Shown one piece after another: positions 1-8,104 of a stretch of DNA of 11,713 nucleotides (its first letter is position 1; each line of letters opens with the position of its first letter). The position numbers and the translations under genes are program-made. The notes under the pieces are model-generated. The model did not search any database. It had not been told where the DNA came from and worked only from the letters and a program-made list of their open reading frames with translations. The stretch is from Thalassiosira profunda (lineage: Eukaryota; Bacillariophyta; Thalassiosirophyceae; Thalassiosirales; Thalassiosiraceae). Location: positions 1-11,713 of the forward strand of contig JALLAP010001596.1 of NCBI GenBank assembly GCA_036939355.1, written 5' to 3'.

Positions 1-1352
1 TGGCGGTGTTGAGCGTGGGCACGTACGGGCTGGTGTGGGGGGCGATCATGAGAGGACTCGACGTGCGGTCGCGCCCCGTCTTCTTAGACTACGCTCCCGG
101 CGGGGCGATGGTGCCGGTGGGCGTCGTCGATCTGAGGTCGGCGAAGAGTGCTCCGTGGGCTCACTCCTGTGGCGATTTTGGCAATACTCATTTATCTGAG
201 GGAGATGTGTGTGTGCAGAGTGAGGAAGATGGCAGTGCAGATGCAACAACTGCAATTTTGGACTCGGGACAAAGGTATTTCTTCGAGCTGACGCTCACGT
301 TGCCGGAGTCGGAGGTGAACAGGCAATTGGGAGTGTTCATGGTCAGTGTCGGTTTGAGATCCGACGATTGGGCACTGCTGGCGTCCTCAAAACAACACAG
401 CATGCTTCCCTACGAAAGTGCACTAGTCTCTCTCTTCAGAAAGACGATGCTGCTACTGCCGTTGGCATCGGGCCTGCTGTCGGAAACGAGGGATATCGAC
501 CTGCTCTGCTTCGACAATTACGTCGACGCTGATAGCGAAAAGCCCATGACATTCGTGGAGCTGAGCATAGGGGTGCCACATCCGGCGTCCTTCCCGGACA
601 CACGACAAACCATCCAGATTCACTCCGCAACGCTGCGGTATGGGAGGGAGATGAATGCGCTGCAGACCTTCCTTCGGAACTGGCGATACTCTGCTGCATT
701 CTTCGGGACCACTTTCCTCTTCCTTCTTTATGCCTTGCTCGCGTTGTCCGTCGTGAACTATCGATGGATGAACAGCGCACGCAACACGCAGCCCTACGCA
801 AACTTCTTCGATTCGGATGACGACGAATCTGCGGCCCAATATGCCGATGCGGCATCGCAGGATCGATGGATGGGGGCCGACATTGAGATAATCGAGGACG
901 ACGAGGACGATTCAAATGCGTGGGAGCCGATTGGTTCCAAGAAAGAGAAGAAGGAGTCTTTACCCGAGGAAACTCCACCGGAGGAGCCGACAGAGAATGG
1001 CAACCCAACGAGAAGCTCGGTACCGTCTGACAATTTGGTATCAGAAGATGATGAATCGCTTACTGACAAGAAGACCACACAACAAAAGAACGGGCGAGGA
1101 ATGGCAAAGTCCGCCAACAGTAAAGAATTTCCGTTTGGAACGATTGCAAGGGACGCCTCAGTTGAGGGCCACGAGCCAATGTTTGCGTCACCTAAATCAA
1201 AGCCTTCGCCTGGTGCCGAAAGCAAGAAGAGAACGGAAGGAAGTAGTTCGGGCATTGAAGGAAAGAAGCCCTTGAGTCCAAAGGATAAGACTGCACAGCT
1301 GAAAGAGGAAATGCGGTTGGCGGATATGGTGATGAAAGGTGAGCATCCGTAA
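1..1352 (+). CDS. BSCL2: Seipin homologue, 5'-partial
   Basis: Seipin is an endoplasmic reticulum membrane protein that forms rings at ER-lipid droplet contacts and controls droplet assembly. The window opens inside the gene; the first whole codon is at base 3, and the N-terminal transmembrane helix is only partly present (hydrophobic residues up to about base 60). The lumenal domain follows. Its hallmark is a strand ending in LPESEVNRQLGVFMVSVGLRS (bases 297-359), which fits the family pattern LPeSxxNxxlGmFmv. A hydrophobic helix, KTMLLLPLASGL, lies near bases 439-477, as in known seipin structures. A second transmembrane helix spans about bases 687-756. The cytosolic tail of about 195 residues is charged, acidic at first (DSDDDE, EDDEDD) and then Lys/Ser-rich, and looks disordered. 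It is longer than in many seipins. Reading straight through, translation stops at 1350-1352, but that stop may lie in an intron beginning at 1339. Family assignment is confident; the 3' end is not. Confidence 0.9.
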   Translation, partial: AVLSVGTYGLVWGAIMRGLDVRSRPVFLDYAPGGAMVPVGVVDLRSAKSAPWAHSCGDFGNTHLSEGDVCVQSEEDGSADATTAILDSGQRYFFELTLTLPESEVNRQLGVFMVSVGLRSDDWALLASSKQHSMLPYESALVSLFRKTMLLLPLASGLLSETRDIDLLCFDNYVDADSEKPMTFVELSIGVPHPASFPDTRQTIQIHSATLRYGREMNALQTFLRNWRYSAAFFGTTFLFLLYALLALSVVNYRWMNSARNTQPYANFFDSDDDESAAQYADAASQDRWMGADIEIIEDDEDDSNAWEPIGSKKEKKESLPEETPPEEPTENGNPTRSSVPSDNLVSEDDESLTDKKTTQQKNGRGMAKSANSKEFPFGTIARDASVEGHEPMFASPKSKPSPGAESKKRTEGSSSGIEGKKPLSPKDKTAQLKEEMRLADMVMKGEHP

Positions 1353-1529
1353 CGATTTATAGATGCGTTTACCGTACCCGGCTGGTTTTATGGACACTCA
1401 CGATTCTTCTTTTACTCAAAGGGCAATCGAAGTATGGATCATTCACAGGTGAGATGCCCCACGCCAACAATAGACTGTCGCTGCAGCCTCCTCCTCATTT
1501 TCACTTTCCCTCTTCTTACTCTGAGCAAG
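1339..1529 (+). other. Candidate terminal introns of the seipin gene
   Basis: The last seipin codons contain AAAG|GTGAGC, a good 5' splice site at 1339, directly before the read-through stop. A plausible acceptor is at 1420-1421, preceded by CTCAC (possible branch site) and a pyrimidine tract. A second donor, CACAG|GTGAGA, lies at 1449, and a strong pyrimidine tract ends in AG at 1528-1529. This gives introns of 83 and 81 bp around a 27-bp exon (1422-1448). The protein would then end GQSKYGSFTD, with the stop at 1532-1534, instead of GEHP. The sizes and site sequences match the better supported introns at 8754-8989. This is a splice-signal reading only; both ends are possible and may coexist. 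Confidence 0.4.
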
Positions 1530-1713
1530 ATTGAACTAGAGGTACTTGACGTCTGTCTGTCACACGCGAACCAACCCAGCAAAACAGCCACTCTCCACCA
1601 CCACCACCCACCCCGCCCCAAACCCCGGCCGGTCGCCCGCCCCAACCTACACCGCGCCCCCGCGATCGGCAATTTGGTGGACTGCCCATGCGGCCACTTT
1701 CGGCAGAGCTACA
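1353..1713 (+). promoter_or_regulatory. Seipin 3' flank and RPAP1 leader/promoter
   Basis: This is the 361-base gap between two genes on the same strand. The first half holds the candidate seipin splice sites. The second half (about 1590-1660) is C-rich, with short CCA triplet runs, and resembles an untranslated leader or GC-rich promoter. No TATA box stands out. The RPAP1 frame stays open upstream to about 1546, but the in-frame translation there is Pro/Thr-rich without an ATG, so I treat it as untranslated. An ATG at 1688 in another frame gives a 20-codon upstream ORF that stops at 1748-1750, past the RPAP1 start; its context (CCC before ATG) is weak. Confidence 0.45.
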
Positions 1714-4700
1714 ATGGCCAACACGGAAGGGCTGTCCGACGAGGCAGTGACCTCAATGCTCTCGATGCCATCTCCTGAGGAGGAGCAGCAACAGCGTCGC
1801 CCGCGTGGAAATGCCACCGCTTCTGCCGGACCAGCATTCCCACGTCGATCCATGGCGCGCCGGGAGCAGATGATGGAGCTGGGCGAGGGGGAGACGCCAG
1901 CCGCGACGGTGGTACGGTCGTCGAAGCCGCCCAAAATTCGTGCATCTGCTTCGTTGCAAAAGAGAGGCGAAACAGCACGGATTGCAAAACAGGACAACAG
2001 TGGACCGACATCGCCGGATACTGCCGACGAGGCAAACCCACCTCATATTAATGAGGGTAGATCCGACAATAATGCTGCCAACATACCGAAACCAGTCATC
2101 TTGTCGCAAAGCATTCGTGAGCGCCCAGTGGATGGCGCTGTCACCAAAGTCAACGCGCATGCACCAACGGCACAAGTTGCAGCAAAGAGAGTGTCTCGAT
2201 TCAAGCAGCGCAATCTGGCAAAGAATATCCCGGAATCATCACCTACGGCAGGCGGCTTCCCCTCACTTGACATTGCGCCAGTCGGTGCATTTACACTTAG
2301 TGGCCGAACGACAGCTCGGGCACAGAACCCAACAAACATAGAAAGGGCAGAGGCAGTGCCCACCAGTACGTCCACAGCAACTGCATCTACAACAAAACCT
2401 ATTGCAGGGAAAGATGCAGAGTTGGGCGCAGATTCCATGCTCGCAAATATGTCATTAGAAGAAATACGATCAGGTGTGGAGGAAGTGCAGTCAATCCTCT
2501 CGGCGGAATCCATCGAGTTCTTGCGAAAACGAGGGCGCCAAAAACTAGCCTCGTCAAAAGAGTCGGATACGAAGGGCACGGGCATCAGTCGAAACCAGAC
2601 GGCATCATCAAAGGTCATTCCTGCACTGGCAAAGAGGGAAGAGATTCAACTCGAGGAGAAAAAGGAACAGGAAGAGAAAGAAAAGATGGCGGAACTGCTG
2701 TCGTCCGTACGCACCCCGGATGATATGGATCGAGTGTACAAGGAGGCGTTGCAGCTGGGCCTTGCTCCAGAATTGCCAGCGAGCTCACTTGTTAGTGCTG
2801 CAGGAGAGACGTCTGCTGGGGAGGATGGGGACGAACGAATGAAAAATCTGCACACTGCGACATCGCTTCTGCGTTCCACTGCGCCAAGGCAGCGGTTGCT
2901 CGGTGCGAGGACCCTCTGTCACATTTTGGAGGAGGACGCAAAGGCTTCATCAGTCTCCGCCTGTCCCGATGACATGAAAGCAATGCGAAAGACCTACCCA
3001 CAGCTACTGCCAGTTGCAATTCGGTGTCTGCTCGACGATGCTATTGCAACGTTTCAGACGTCCGGAGGGCGGTTGCTCCTCTCGTTGGTGCTGCGCTGCA
3101 TTCGTGCACTCATGGCGTTATTTGTGCATCGCTATCACGTGGTCGATGTTACTCTAGAAACATCAGACGGCTGCAGCGATCCCTTCGCTCTGTACCAAAC
3201 TTGGTTCATGAGGGATATCTCGCACGTTCCGCCAGGCACTGAGTTGTACGCTCCGACACAAATCACGCCGATAGCTGGCGAGGCCAACAAGGCTTCGTGC
3301 TACCGCGCAGATTCGTCGGCTGCCACGGCAGAATCAGACAGCAAGGCGTTTTTCAACGACCCGGCATGGACGCTTCTGTCACGAATGCGCATCTTGCCGT
3401 GCCTATCAGACGTTCTGCGTTGTCTGTCTGCAGATTATGCGACGGGGACTGCCATTTCTCAAGAAACGATCCAGAGCATTTGTGGGACATTAGCCATGCT
3501 TGCAGTTCGATCGCCTGGGGCAGCTGGTGCGATTGCTCGCCACAAAGGAATCCTCCCATTTCTCATTTCATACTGCCTCTCGCCATCGGACAGCATCAGA
3601 ACGCAGGAGAGGGAAGCGTCCGAAACCAAAAGCGAAGGGCTATTTGACACAGGGGTAGCGATACCAGTACTGATACTCCTGTGTCATCTCGCGCGGCAGT
3701 CCAGGGATATTGCCGAGCTCGAAATGCCGTTTCAGGCAGTCATCCCAGATTTGCAGGCAATGCTGTTGGTGGAAGCAGGAAGTGAAAGCAAAGAGGAGCT
3801 CCAAATGAAAGTCTGGTGTCTCATTTTGCTGCGCATATTGATCCGGTACGGCCTTGCAACTGGACACGCTCAAACACTGATCGGTATCGTGGCTCCTCGA
3901 GTTGAGCTCATGCGCCCAGAGGACAGCATCAGTGCACACTATCTGTCGCTCTTTGCCAGCATTTGCAACGCGTCAAGGATTGCTCATCCAAGCGCAGAGG
4001 GTGGCATGGCAACTGTACACGAGGAAGAGGGGAATCTCGCAATGGCAGGAGTGTGGCTGACCCCTACCGTGAGCGCTTGCTCAAGTTCATTTCTGTCAGT
4101 GGTCGGTGGTCAGGGACGCAATCACATGACGCTTGCGTCATCTCAACTGCGCCTGTTGGCAGCGTTCGTGGAAACATCCTCGTCAACAAAGGAAGCGTCA
4201 TCCATCCCCATCATGTCCAATGAAGCGTGTGTGCAAGTCGTGAAGGCGGCGCTCGGGTCCGAAATGATGAGCAGGGCACTCAACATAGCGCTTCAGTCGT
4301 CTTTCAACGCCAACTGGGATGTGTCCATCTGTGACACTTCTCTTGAGGAGGAAGGGATTGCATGCTCGTTTATCTCATCGTTCACGAGCTTCGTAAACGC
4401 CGTTGGGCACGAGGTATTGGGCACTGAGCTGCATGTAAGTGTGCTCAACAAGATCATGACCCACCTCGAGCAATTGAGCACACGCAACCGCCGACCGTCT
4501 GCAGTATCAACGAGGAACACCTTCCATCCTGCGCGCCAGTCATGGTTTGCCGAGTCTGAGTTTGCAGTTCTGCGTTTGTTGTGTGCTGGTACCAGTGGGC
4601 AAGGCCACAGAGAGCTTCTGCCGGCATTTGCATTCTCCCTCCTTGGCCGGCTCAAAATTGGCCACGAAGCGATGGCGGCCGCCATCTTTCGCGAGGATAA

Positions 4701-5550
4701 GCTCTTCCCGGCGAGGAATGGAGCAGAGCTAGCAAGCTCCGGCCGCCTGCAAGCGCTTTTCCTGAGGGAGCTCAGCGTGGGCGATCGCGAGCTGCAGCTG
4801 AGCCACAGTTCTAATTTGTACTTCTCGCGTGGGCAGCTGAGTTCTCTTCGCTGTACAGCAGATTACGTTGGCAGCGCAAATGGCAACAATGGCGACAGAT
4901 ACGTGCTACCACTCAGTGGCATCTGGATGTGGAACGTGCTATCAAGCACCAATTCTCAGCCGGATGGCTCGCCGCTTTCTGGAGACGATCATGTCGAAGA
5001 GTTGAGTGCCATTGTGTCTGAGACTTTGGGCATACTCCTCCATCTTGAGAAAGAGTCTCAGGGATCATGTTACCTCAGCTCCATCAGCGATGGTACAAAA
5101 CTCTACCACTTGGCGAACGTTTGCCTGCTTCCTGAAACGATATTGAGCAACGAGTTGGTTGCATCGGCTCTTGAGGCCCTTTTCAAGCGGCTTACTGACT
5201 CTGAGGAGAGTTCAGGAGACCCATCGTTGGTTCAGGACTTCATCCAGGCGTGCTTTGAGCACTCGCGTCTCTCGAGAGACACGAGAAACATTGAAGAGGA
5301 AGGAAATGAAGATGCCGCGGCACAGCTTCGAGGTTTGCTCAATCCTGGACAGCCATCATCTGGCGTCTTCTCAAAAGATGAGCTGAAAGCTCTCGACGAC
5401 TTTGTGGACGACCTTTGCCAATCCTACAATGAGTGGGGAGGCCAGTATGCGTCGTTTACCAAGTTCATCCGGTTCCTGCTCAAGGACGAGTTCCCTGCCA
5501 AAACGAAGGCTGCCATTAAATACAAGGTTCCTCGAAAATACATCACCTGA
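1714..5550 (+). CDS. RPAP1: RPAP1/MINIYO-like RNA polymerase II-associated protein
   Basis: This encodes a protein of 1278 residues. RPAP1 proteins (MINIYO in plants) bind RNA polymerase II and help its assembly, nuclear import and gene-specific transcription. The first in-frame ATG is at 1714, in a favourable context (ACAATGG). Residues 1-235 are low-complexity and probably disordered. Residues about 238-276 match the RPAP1 N-terminal domain: MSLEEIRSGVEEVQSIL, then IEFLRKRG. Residues about 345-375 are a short linker. Residues about 378-410 match the end of the RPAP1 C-terminal-type motif (LLRSTAPRQRLLGARTLCHIL). The RFD-x-x-G stretch and the HHG element that usually come just before it are not evident. 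From there on the protein is largely helical and ARM/HEAT-like, with the conserved DPAWTLLSRMRILPCL near residue 549. The C-terminal end (LDDFVDDLCQSYNEWGG, near residues 1226-1243) fits the family. No intron is needed over 3.8 kb. It ends 94 bases from the convergent next gene. Confidence 0.88.
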   Translation: MANTEGLSDEAVTSMLSMPSPEEEQQQRRPRGNATASAGPAFPRRSMARREQMMELGEGETPAATVVRSSKPPKIRASASLQKRGETARIAKQDNSGPTSPDTADEANPPHINEGRSDNNAANIPKPVILSQSIRERPVDGAVTKVNAHAPTAQVAAKRVSRFKQRNLAKNIPESSPTAGGFPSLDIAPVGAFTLSGRTTARAQNPTNIERAEAVPTSTSTATASTTKPIAGKDAELGADSMLANMSLEEIRSGVEEVQSILSAESIEFLRKRGRQKLASSKESDTKGTGISRNQTASSKVIPALAKREEIQLEEKKEQEEKEKMAELLSSVRTPDDMDRVYKEALQLGLAPELPASSLVSAAGETSAGEDGDERMKNLHTATSLLRSTAPRQRLLGARTLCHILEEDAKASSVSACPDDMKAMRKTYPQLLPVAIRCLLDDAIATFQTSGGRLLLSLVLRCIRALMALFVHRYHVVDVTLETSDGCSDPFALYQTWFMRDISHVPPGTELYAPTQITPIAGEANKASCYRADSSAATAESDSKAFFNDPAWTLLSRMRILPCLSDVLRCLSADYATGTAISQETIQSICGTLAMLAVRSPGAAGAIARHKGILPFLISYCLSPSDSIRTQEREASETKSEGLFDTGVAIPVLILLCHLARQSRDIAELEMPFQAVIPDLQAMLLVEAGSESKEELQMKVWCLILLRILIRYGLATGHAQTLIGIVAPRVELMRPEDSISAHYLSLFASICNASRIAHPSAEGGMATVHEEEGNLAMAGVWLTPTVSACSSSFLSVVGGQGRNHMTLASSQLRLLAAFVETSSSTKEASSIPIMSNEACVQVVKAALGSEMMSRALNIALQSSFNANWDVSICDTSLEEEGIACSFISSFTSFVNAVGHEVLGTELHVSVLNKIMTHLEQLSTRNRRPSAVSTRNTFHPARQSWFAESEFAVLRLLCAGTSGQGHRELLPAFAFSLLGRLKIGHEAMAAAIFREDKLFPARNGAELASSGRLQALFLRELSVGDRELQLSHSSNLYFSRGQLSSLRCTADYVGSANGNNGDRYVLPLSGIWMWNVLSSTNSQPDGSPLSGDDHVEELSAIVSETLGILLHLEKESQGSCYLSSISDGTKLYHLANVCLLPETILSNELVASALEALFKRLTDSEESSGDPSLVQDFIQACFEHSRLSRDTRNIEEEGNEDAAAQLRGLLNPGQPSSGVFSKDELKALDDFVDDLCQSYNEWGGQYASFTKFIRFLLKDEFPAKTKAAIKYKVPRKYIT

Positions 5551-5644
5551 AGGACAAGTAAACCACTTTACAGTTGATGAAACCCAAATAGATTGAGGCG
5601 ACTGTATCCTCCCACCAGACACCTGCTGTAGCCACGCAGCCGAC

Positions 5645-7670
5645 TCAATTCCGCTCCGCCATCTTTTGCAGCGTCCTCCAGCGGTCCTTGATCTGAACCC
5701 CCGTGCGGTGCATGAGATCCACGTTGTAGTACGATTTGATCTCCGCCCAATTTCCTTCGCCGAATCGCTCCACCCCGAGACGGATCGCCGAGTCCTCCTC
5801 TTCCGTGAACCTCCTCCTCTTCTTGCCCACCGACTTGCGGCTCACGTGAATAGGCNATCGCCGAGTCCTCCTCTTCCGTGAACCTCCTCCTCTTCTTGCC
5901 CACCGACTTGCGGCTCACGTGAATAGGCTTGGGTTCTTTCGCGCGCTTTGGGGGCTTGAACTTGGGAGGCAAGCTCAATCCGGGGTCCTCGACTTCGGAC
6001 TCTTCGTCATCGTCCTCCTCGTCTTCGTCGCCGCTCGAATCAGTAAACGTCAACGCACGAGCCGACTTCTTCTGCTTCAGGAACGAGGGCGTCTTGATGG
6101 GCACATCATCGCTACTTTCTTCGGACTCGCTCTCGGACTCCTCGTCGGCCTTGGGATGCGCATTCGCAGCCTGCGCCTTCTTGACGCAACTGTCCAGCGG
6201 ATCCTTCACCTTCTTCGCCAGGGCCTTCGTCTTGCGTCGGAGGTCTTCCCTAGCCTCTTTCTTTTCCGCCTCCTCCCCACCCTCCGATGAAGCTTCGACA
6301 TCATTGCCGCCCTCAAACTCTGGCTCAGGCTCAGTCTCCACAGGAGGCGGTTTCTTGGCGCCTCCCCGTTTCTGGCGTTTGCGCGGCGGCTGCGGCGACG
6401 CTGTAGCAGCTGATGTGGCCCGGACGTTCTCCTTCCCAGACAATGCCGCCATTGGTTTGCGATCTTCCTCCTTCACTGCAATGGCCGAGCCATACGACCC
6501 CGCCAAAACGGGTTCGGGGAGCACCAAGTCAACCCAGCTGCGGATCAACTGCAGAAACTTGACCTGGAAGCCCTCGAGGTCGAACATACGTCGGTTCTTC
6601 TTGCAGATGGCCCCGATCTCCTCGAGGGACTTGAGGCAAAGACTACCGTTGCGACCGGCGACGCCCCTTTTCTTCTTCAGCTCCAAGAGACTCTGGAGGA
6701 CGCGCGCATACTTGCTGTCCTCGTCCTCCCCGAAATGCTCGTCGATGGCCGCGTCGAATGCCACAATGGCATCGCGGGATATGACGACCGACTCTCCCCC
6801 TTCCTGCAGGGCTCCCTCCAGCTGCGGCTGCAAATGACTCATGCACGCGTGGAAACGCATCATATCCAGCATCTTGTTGTACCACTTCGAGAAGTCGTCG
6901 TGGGAGGCAAGCACCTCGTCAATCTCCTCATCTGTCTCGGGCGGGGTGTAATCGTCGTCCACTTCTTCATCGTCCTCCCCCAGCTCCGACGGATAGACCA
7001 CCACCGCCGCATCGTTCCGCAGCATGCTCCCCCGCAGCCTCTGGAACTGGTCCATGACATTCTTCCATTTTTTGGGCGTGAACTCCACGAGGCAATCGGC
7101 GAGGTGGTAACTCTTGTCGCCCTCCTCCACCTGGCTGGGAATGCGGTAGGCGTGCCGGCCGCAGAGGCGGGCGACCAAGTTGGCGATGCAGGTGCGGTTG
7201 TAGAGACGGCCGTAATCGTACTGCTCCCCAATGAGACGGCGGATCATGTACTGTGATTGGGTGGGGAGGGCGTGGAGCAATGACAAGATATGAGCAGTGC
7301 ACCATATGTGAGCAAGTGCACCACCAACGCATCTTTCTACAGACATGGAGCACAAATCCCTATTCCCTCGCCCCATATCGAAGCCCCATTGCAACCCATC
7401 TCGCTCTCCCATTGCGTCCACCTGCGTCCGCAATGCCCCCGCCAACGCCAAGTGCACCAATGTTGAGCAAGTTGATATCGCACTCACCCTCATCTTCTCC
7501 ACCAAATAGGCCCTCCTGCCCACGTGCTCGTAGGGTGCCGAAAGCATTTCAAAGCAGTACAGCTCGAAGAGGTCCAGGGACACCCGCCGGGGATCGAGGG
7601 GGTCCAAGGGCTCGTCGTTGGCGCGCCCACCGGGGAGGGAGCCGCCATCTTGGGAACCAGCTGAGGACAT
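5645..7670 (-). CDS. TRF-like telobox Myb protein, frame broken by assembly duplication
   Basis: Coding segments are 7488-7670 and 5645-7250. The second must lose 73 bases (one 72-bp repeat copy plus the N at 5856) to stay in frame; the protein is then 571 residues. The first in-frame ATG is at 7670, with A at -3. Residues 514-567 form a single C-terminal Myb domain of the TRF/telobox class: RFTEEEDSAIRLGVERFG, then GEGNWAEIK, then RTGVQIKDRWRTLQKM, the last matching the telobox recognition helix (consensus VDLKDKWRT). The first conserved Trp is Phe518. This resembles the human TRF1/TRF2 Myb domain, which binds double-stranded telomeric repeats. Residues 1-150 are globular and helical but not recognisable as TRFH. 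Residues about 150-180 and 440-482 are acidic. Basic clusters near 350-362 (RKRQKR) and 490-500 could be nuclear localisation signals. The order (N-terminal domain, linker, terminal Myb) fits TRF proteins. A telomere role is inferred; a transcription factor of the same Myb class is the alternative. Confidence 0.8.
5784..5928. repeat. Perfect 72-bp direct repeat around a single N, likely assembly artefact
   Basis: Bases 5784-5855 and 5857-5928 are identical over all 72 positions and are separated only by an N at 5856. Both copies fall in coding sequence for the start of the Myb domain. The extra 73 bases are 3x24+1, so they shift the frame. Deleting one copy and the N restores an unbroken frame that completes a canonical Myb domain and stops at 5645. 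This is the pattern of two overlapping contig ends placed side by side with a nominal one-base gap. Confidence 0.9.
7251..7487 (-). other. In-frame intron of the TRF-like gene
   Basis: On the minus strand the donor is ATGAGG|GTGAGTGCG (intron begins at 7487) and the acceptor is CCAATCACAG|TACATG (intron ends at 7251) after a C-rich pyrimidine tract. The intron is 237 bp, exactly 79 codons, in phase 0, and has no in-frame stop, so retention would add 79 residues. The retained stretch is unlike its flanks in composition (Ala/Leu/Thr-rich, not charged), which supports true splicing. Confidence 0.75.
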
Positions 7671-7872
7671 CGTAGGACCGTGGACTTTGGAAATATGCCG
7701 GCCGGCAAAAATCCAGCGATGATACCGGCTGAATTTGGGAGCGTTGCAATCCAATGGCCCGCGGCGCTGGTCGGTTGCCTCCACACTCCTCGCAATGGCA
7801 AGGTCGCCCCTCGTCTTTGTCGTTGCCTGCTTTGTGTGCTTTGCGCTTTGGGTTCTTTTGTGAATGTGCTCA

Positions 7873-7911
7873 TAACCCGAACCCTAACCCGACGCTAACC
7901 CCAAACCCTAA
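7873..7911 (-). repeat. Interstitial degenerate telomere-like repeat tract
   Basis: On the plus strand this reads as successive AACCC-type units: TAACCC, GAACCCT, AACCC, then after a short break TAACCCC and AAACCCTAA. On the minus strand it is a series of GGGTTA/TTAGGG-like units, including CTTAGGGTTTGGGG and GGGTTAGGGTTCGGG. The last unit equals the plant telo-box sequence AAACCCTAA. The tract lies 203-241 bases upstream of the ATG of the TRF-like gene, in that gene's promoter orientation. It is too short and degenerate to be a chromosome end. Confidence 0.7.
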
Positions 7912-7991
7912 GTAGAGGTAAGGGGTAACTGTATGGCGCCATTTTTTCTTAGCAAATTCTTCCCTCTGTTACAATAGCTTGAAAGAAGAGT

Positions 7992-8001
7992 GGGGGGGGG
8001 G
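7992..8001 (+). repeat. Run of ten G
   Basis: A homopolymer of ten G lies downstream of the peptidase gene stop (C10 on that gene's strand). The next 18 bases include CTCGGGACGGGGG, so several G-runs cluster within about 30 bases and could form a G-rich structure. Homopolymer length in a draft assembly is uncertain. Confidence 0.6.
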
Positions 8002-8104
8002 ACGTCTCGGGACGGGGGATGCATCTCCAAAGAGTCAATGAATAAGACGAAGTTATCGTATGTGCACTTCGAGATGTAAGATGCTGGGCAGTCAATTTCA
8101 AGGT

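Larger units (their letters stand above)
7671..8104. promoter_or_regulatory. Promoter region of the TRF-like gene and 3' flank of the peptidase gene
   Basis: These 434 bases lie between the start of the TRF-like gene (7670, minus) and the stop of the next minus-strand gene (8105). No convincing coding sequence is present. Two items stand out: a 39-bp degenerate telomere-repeat tract at 7873-7911 and a run of ten G at 7992-8001. The 38 codons open upstream of the TRF-like ATG contain no Met codon and are treated as 5' untranslated sequence. No clear TATA box or polyadenylation signal was seen. Confidence 0.5.

Noticed and set aside
436..1255. Minus-strand open frames opposite seipin
   Set aside because: They are mirror images of the seipin coding sequence and its acidic tail (Ser-rich runs); seipin motifs are clear on the plus strand.
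1546..1713. N-terminal extension of RPAP1 using the open frame upstream of 1714
   Set aside because: No in-frame ATG is present before 1714, and the translation is Pro/Thr-rich and typical of a C-rich leader.
3500..3530. GTTCGATCGC resembling a tRNA T-arm
   Set aside because: It lies inside the RPAP1 coding sequence; no acceptor stem or anticodon arm can be drawn around it.
5568..5855. Minus-strand C-terminal extension reading through the N in the unrepaired frame
   Set aside because: Gly/Arg/Glu-rich sequence without structure that results from the 73-base shift. The alternative frame over the same bases gives a complete Myb domain.
5929..6837. Plus-strand open frame of about 300 codons, rich in Ser
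   Set aside because: It is antisense to the acidic and Lys-rich linker of the TRF-like gene; Ser runs arise from the reverse of Glu/Asp codon runs. No domain is visible and it crosses a well-supported gene.
7253..7675. Plus-strand open frame over the TRF-like gene's intron and first exon
   Set aside because: It is low-complexity Pro/Arg-rich sequence antisense to a gene with good splice sites, with no recognisable domain.
7873..7911. A true telomere or chromosome end
   Set aside because: Only about 39 bp, degenerate, and flanked on both sides by single-copy genes.
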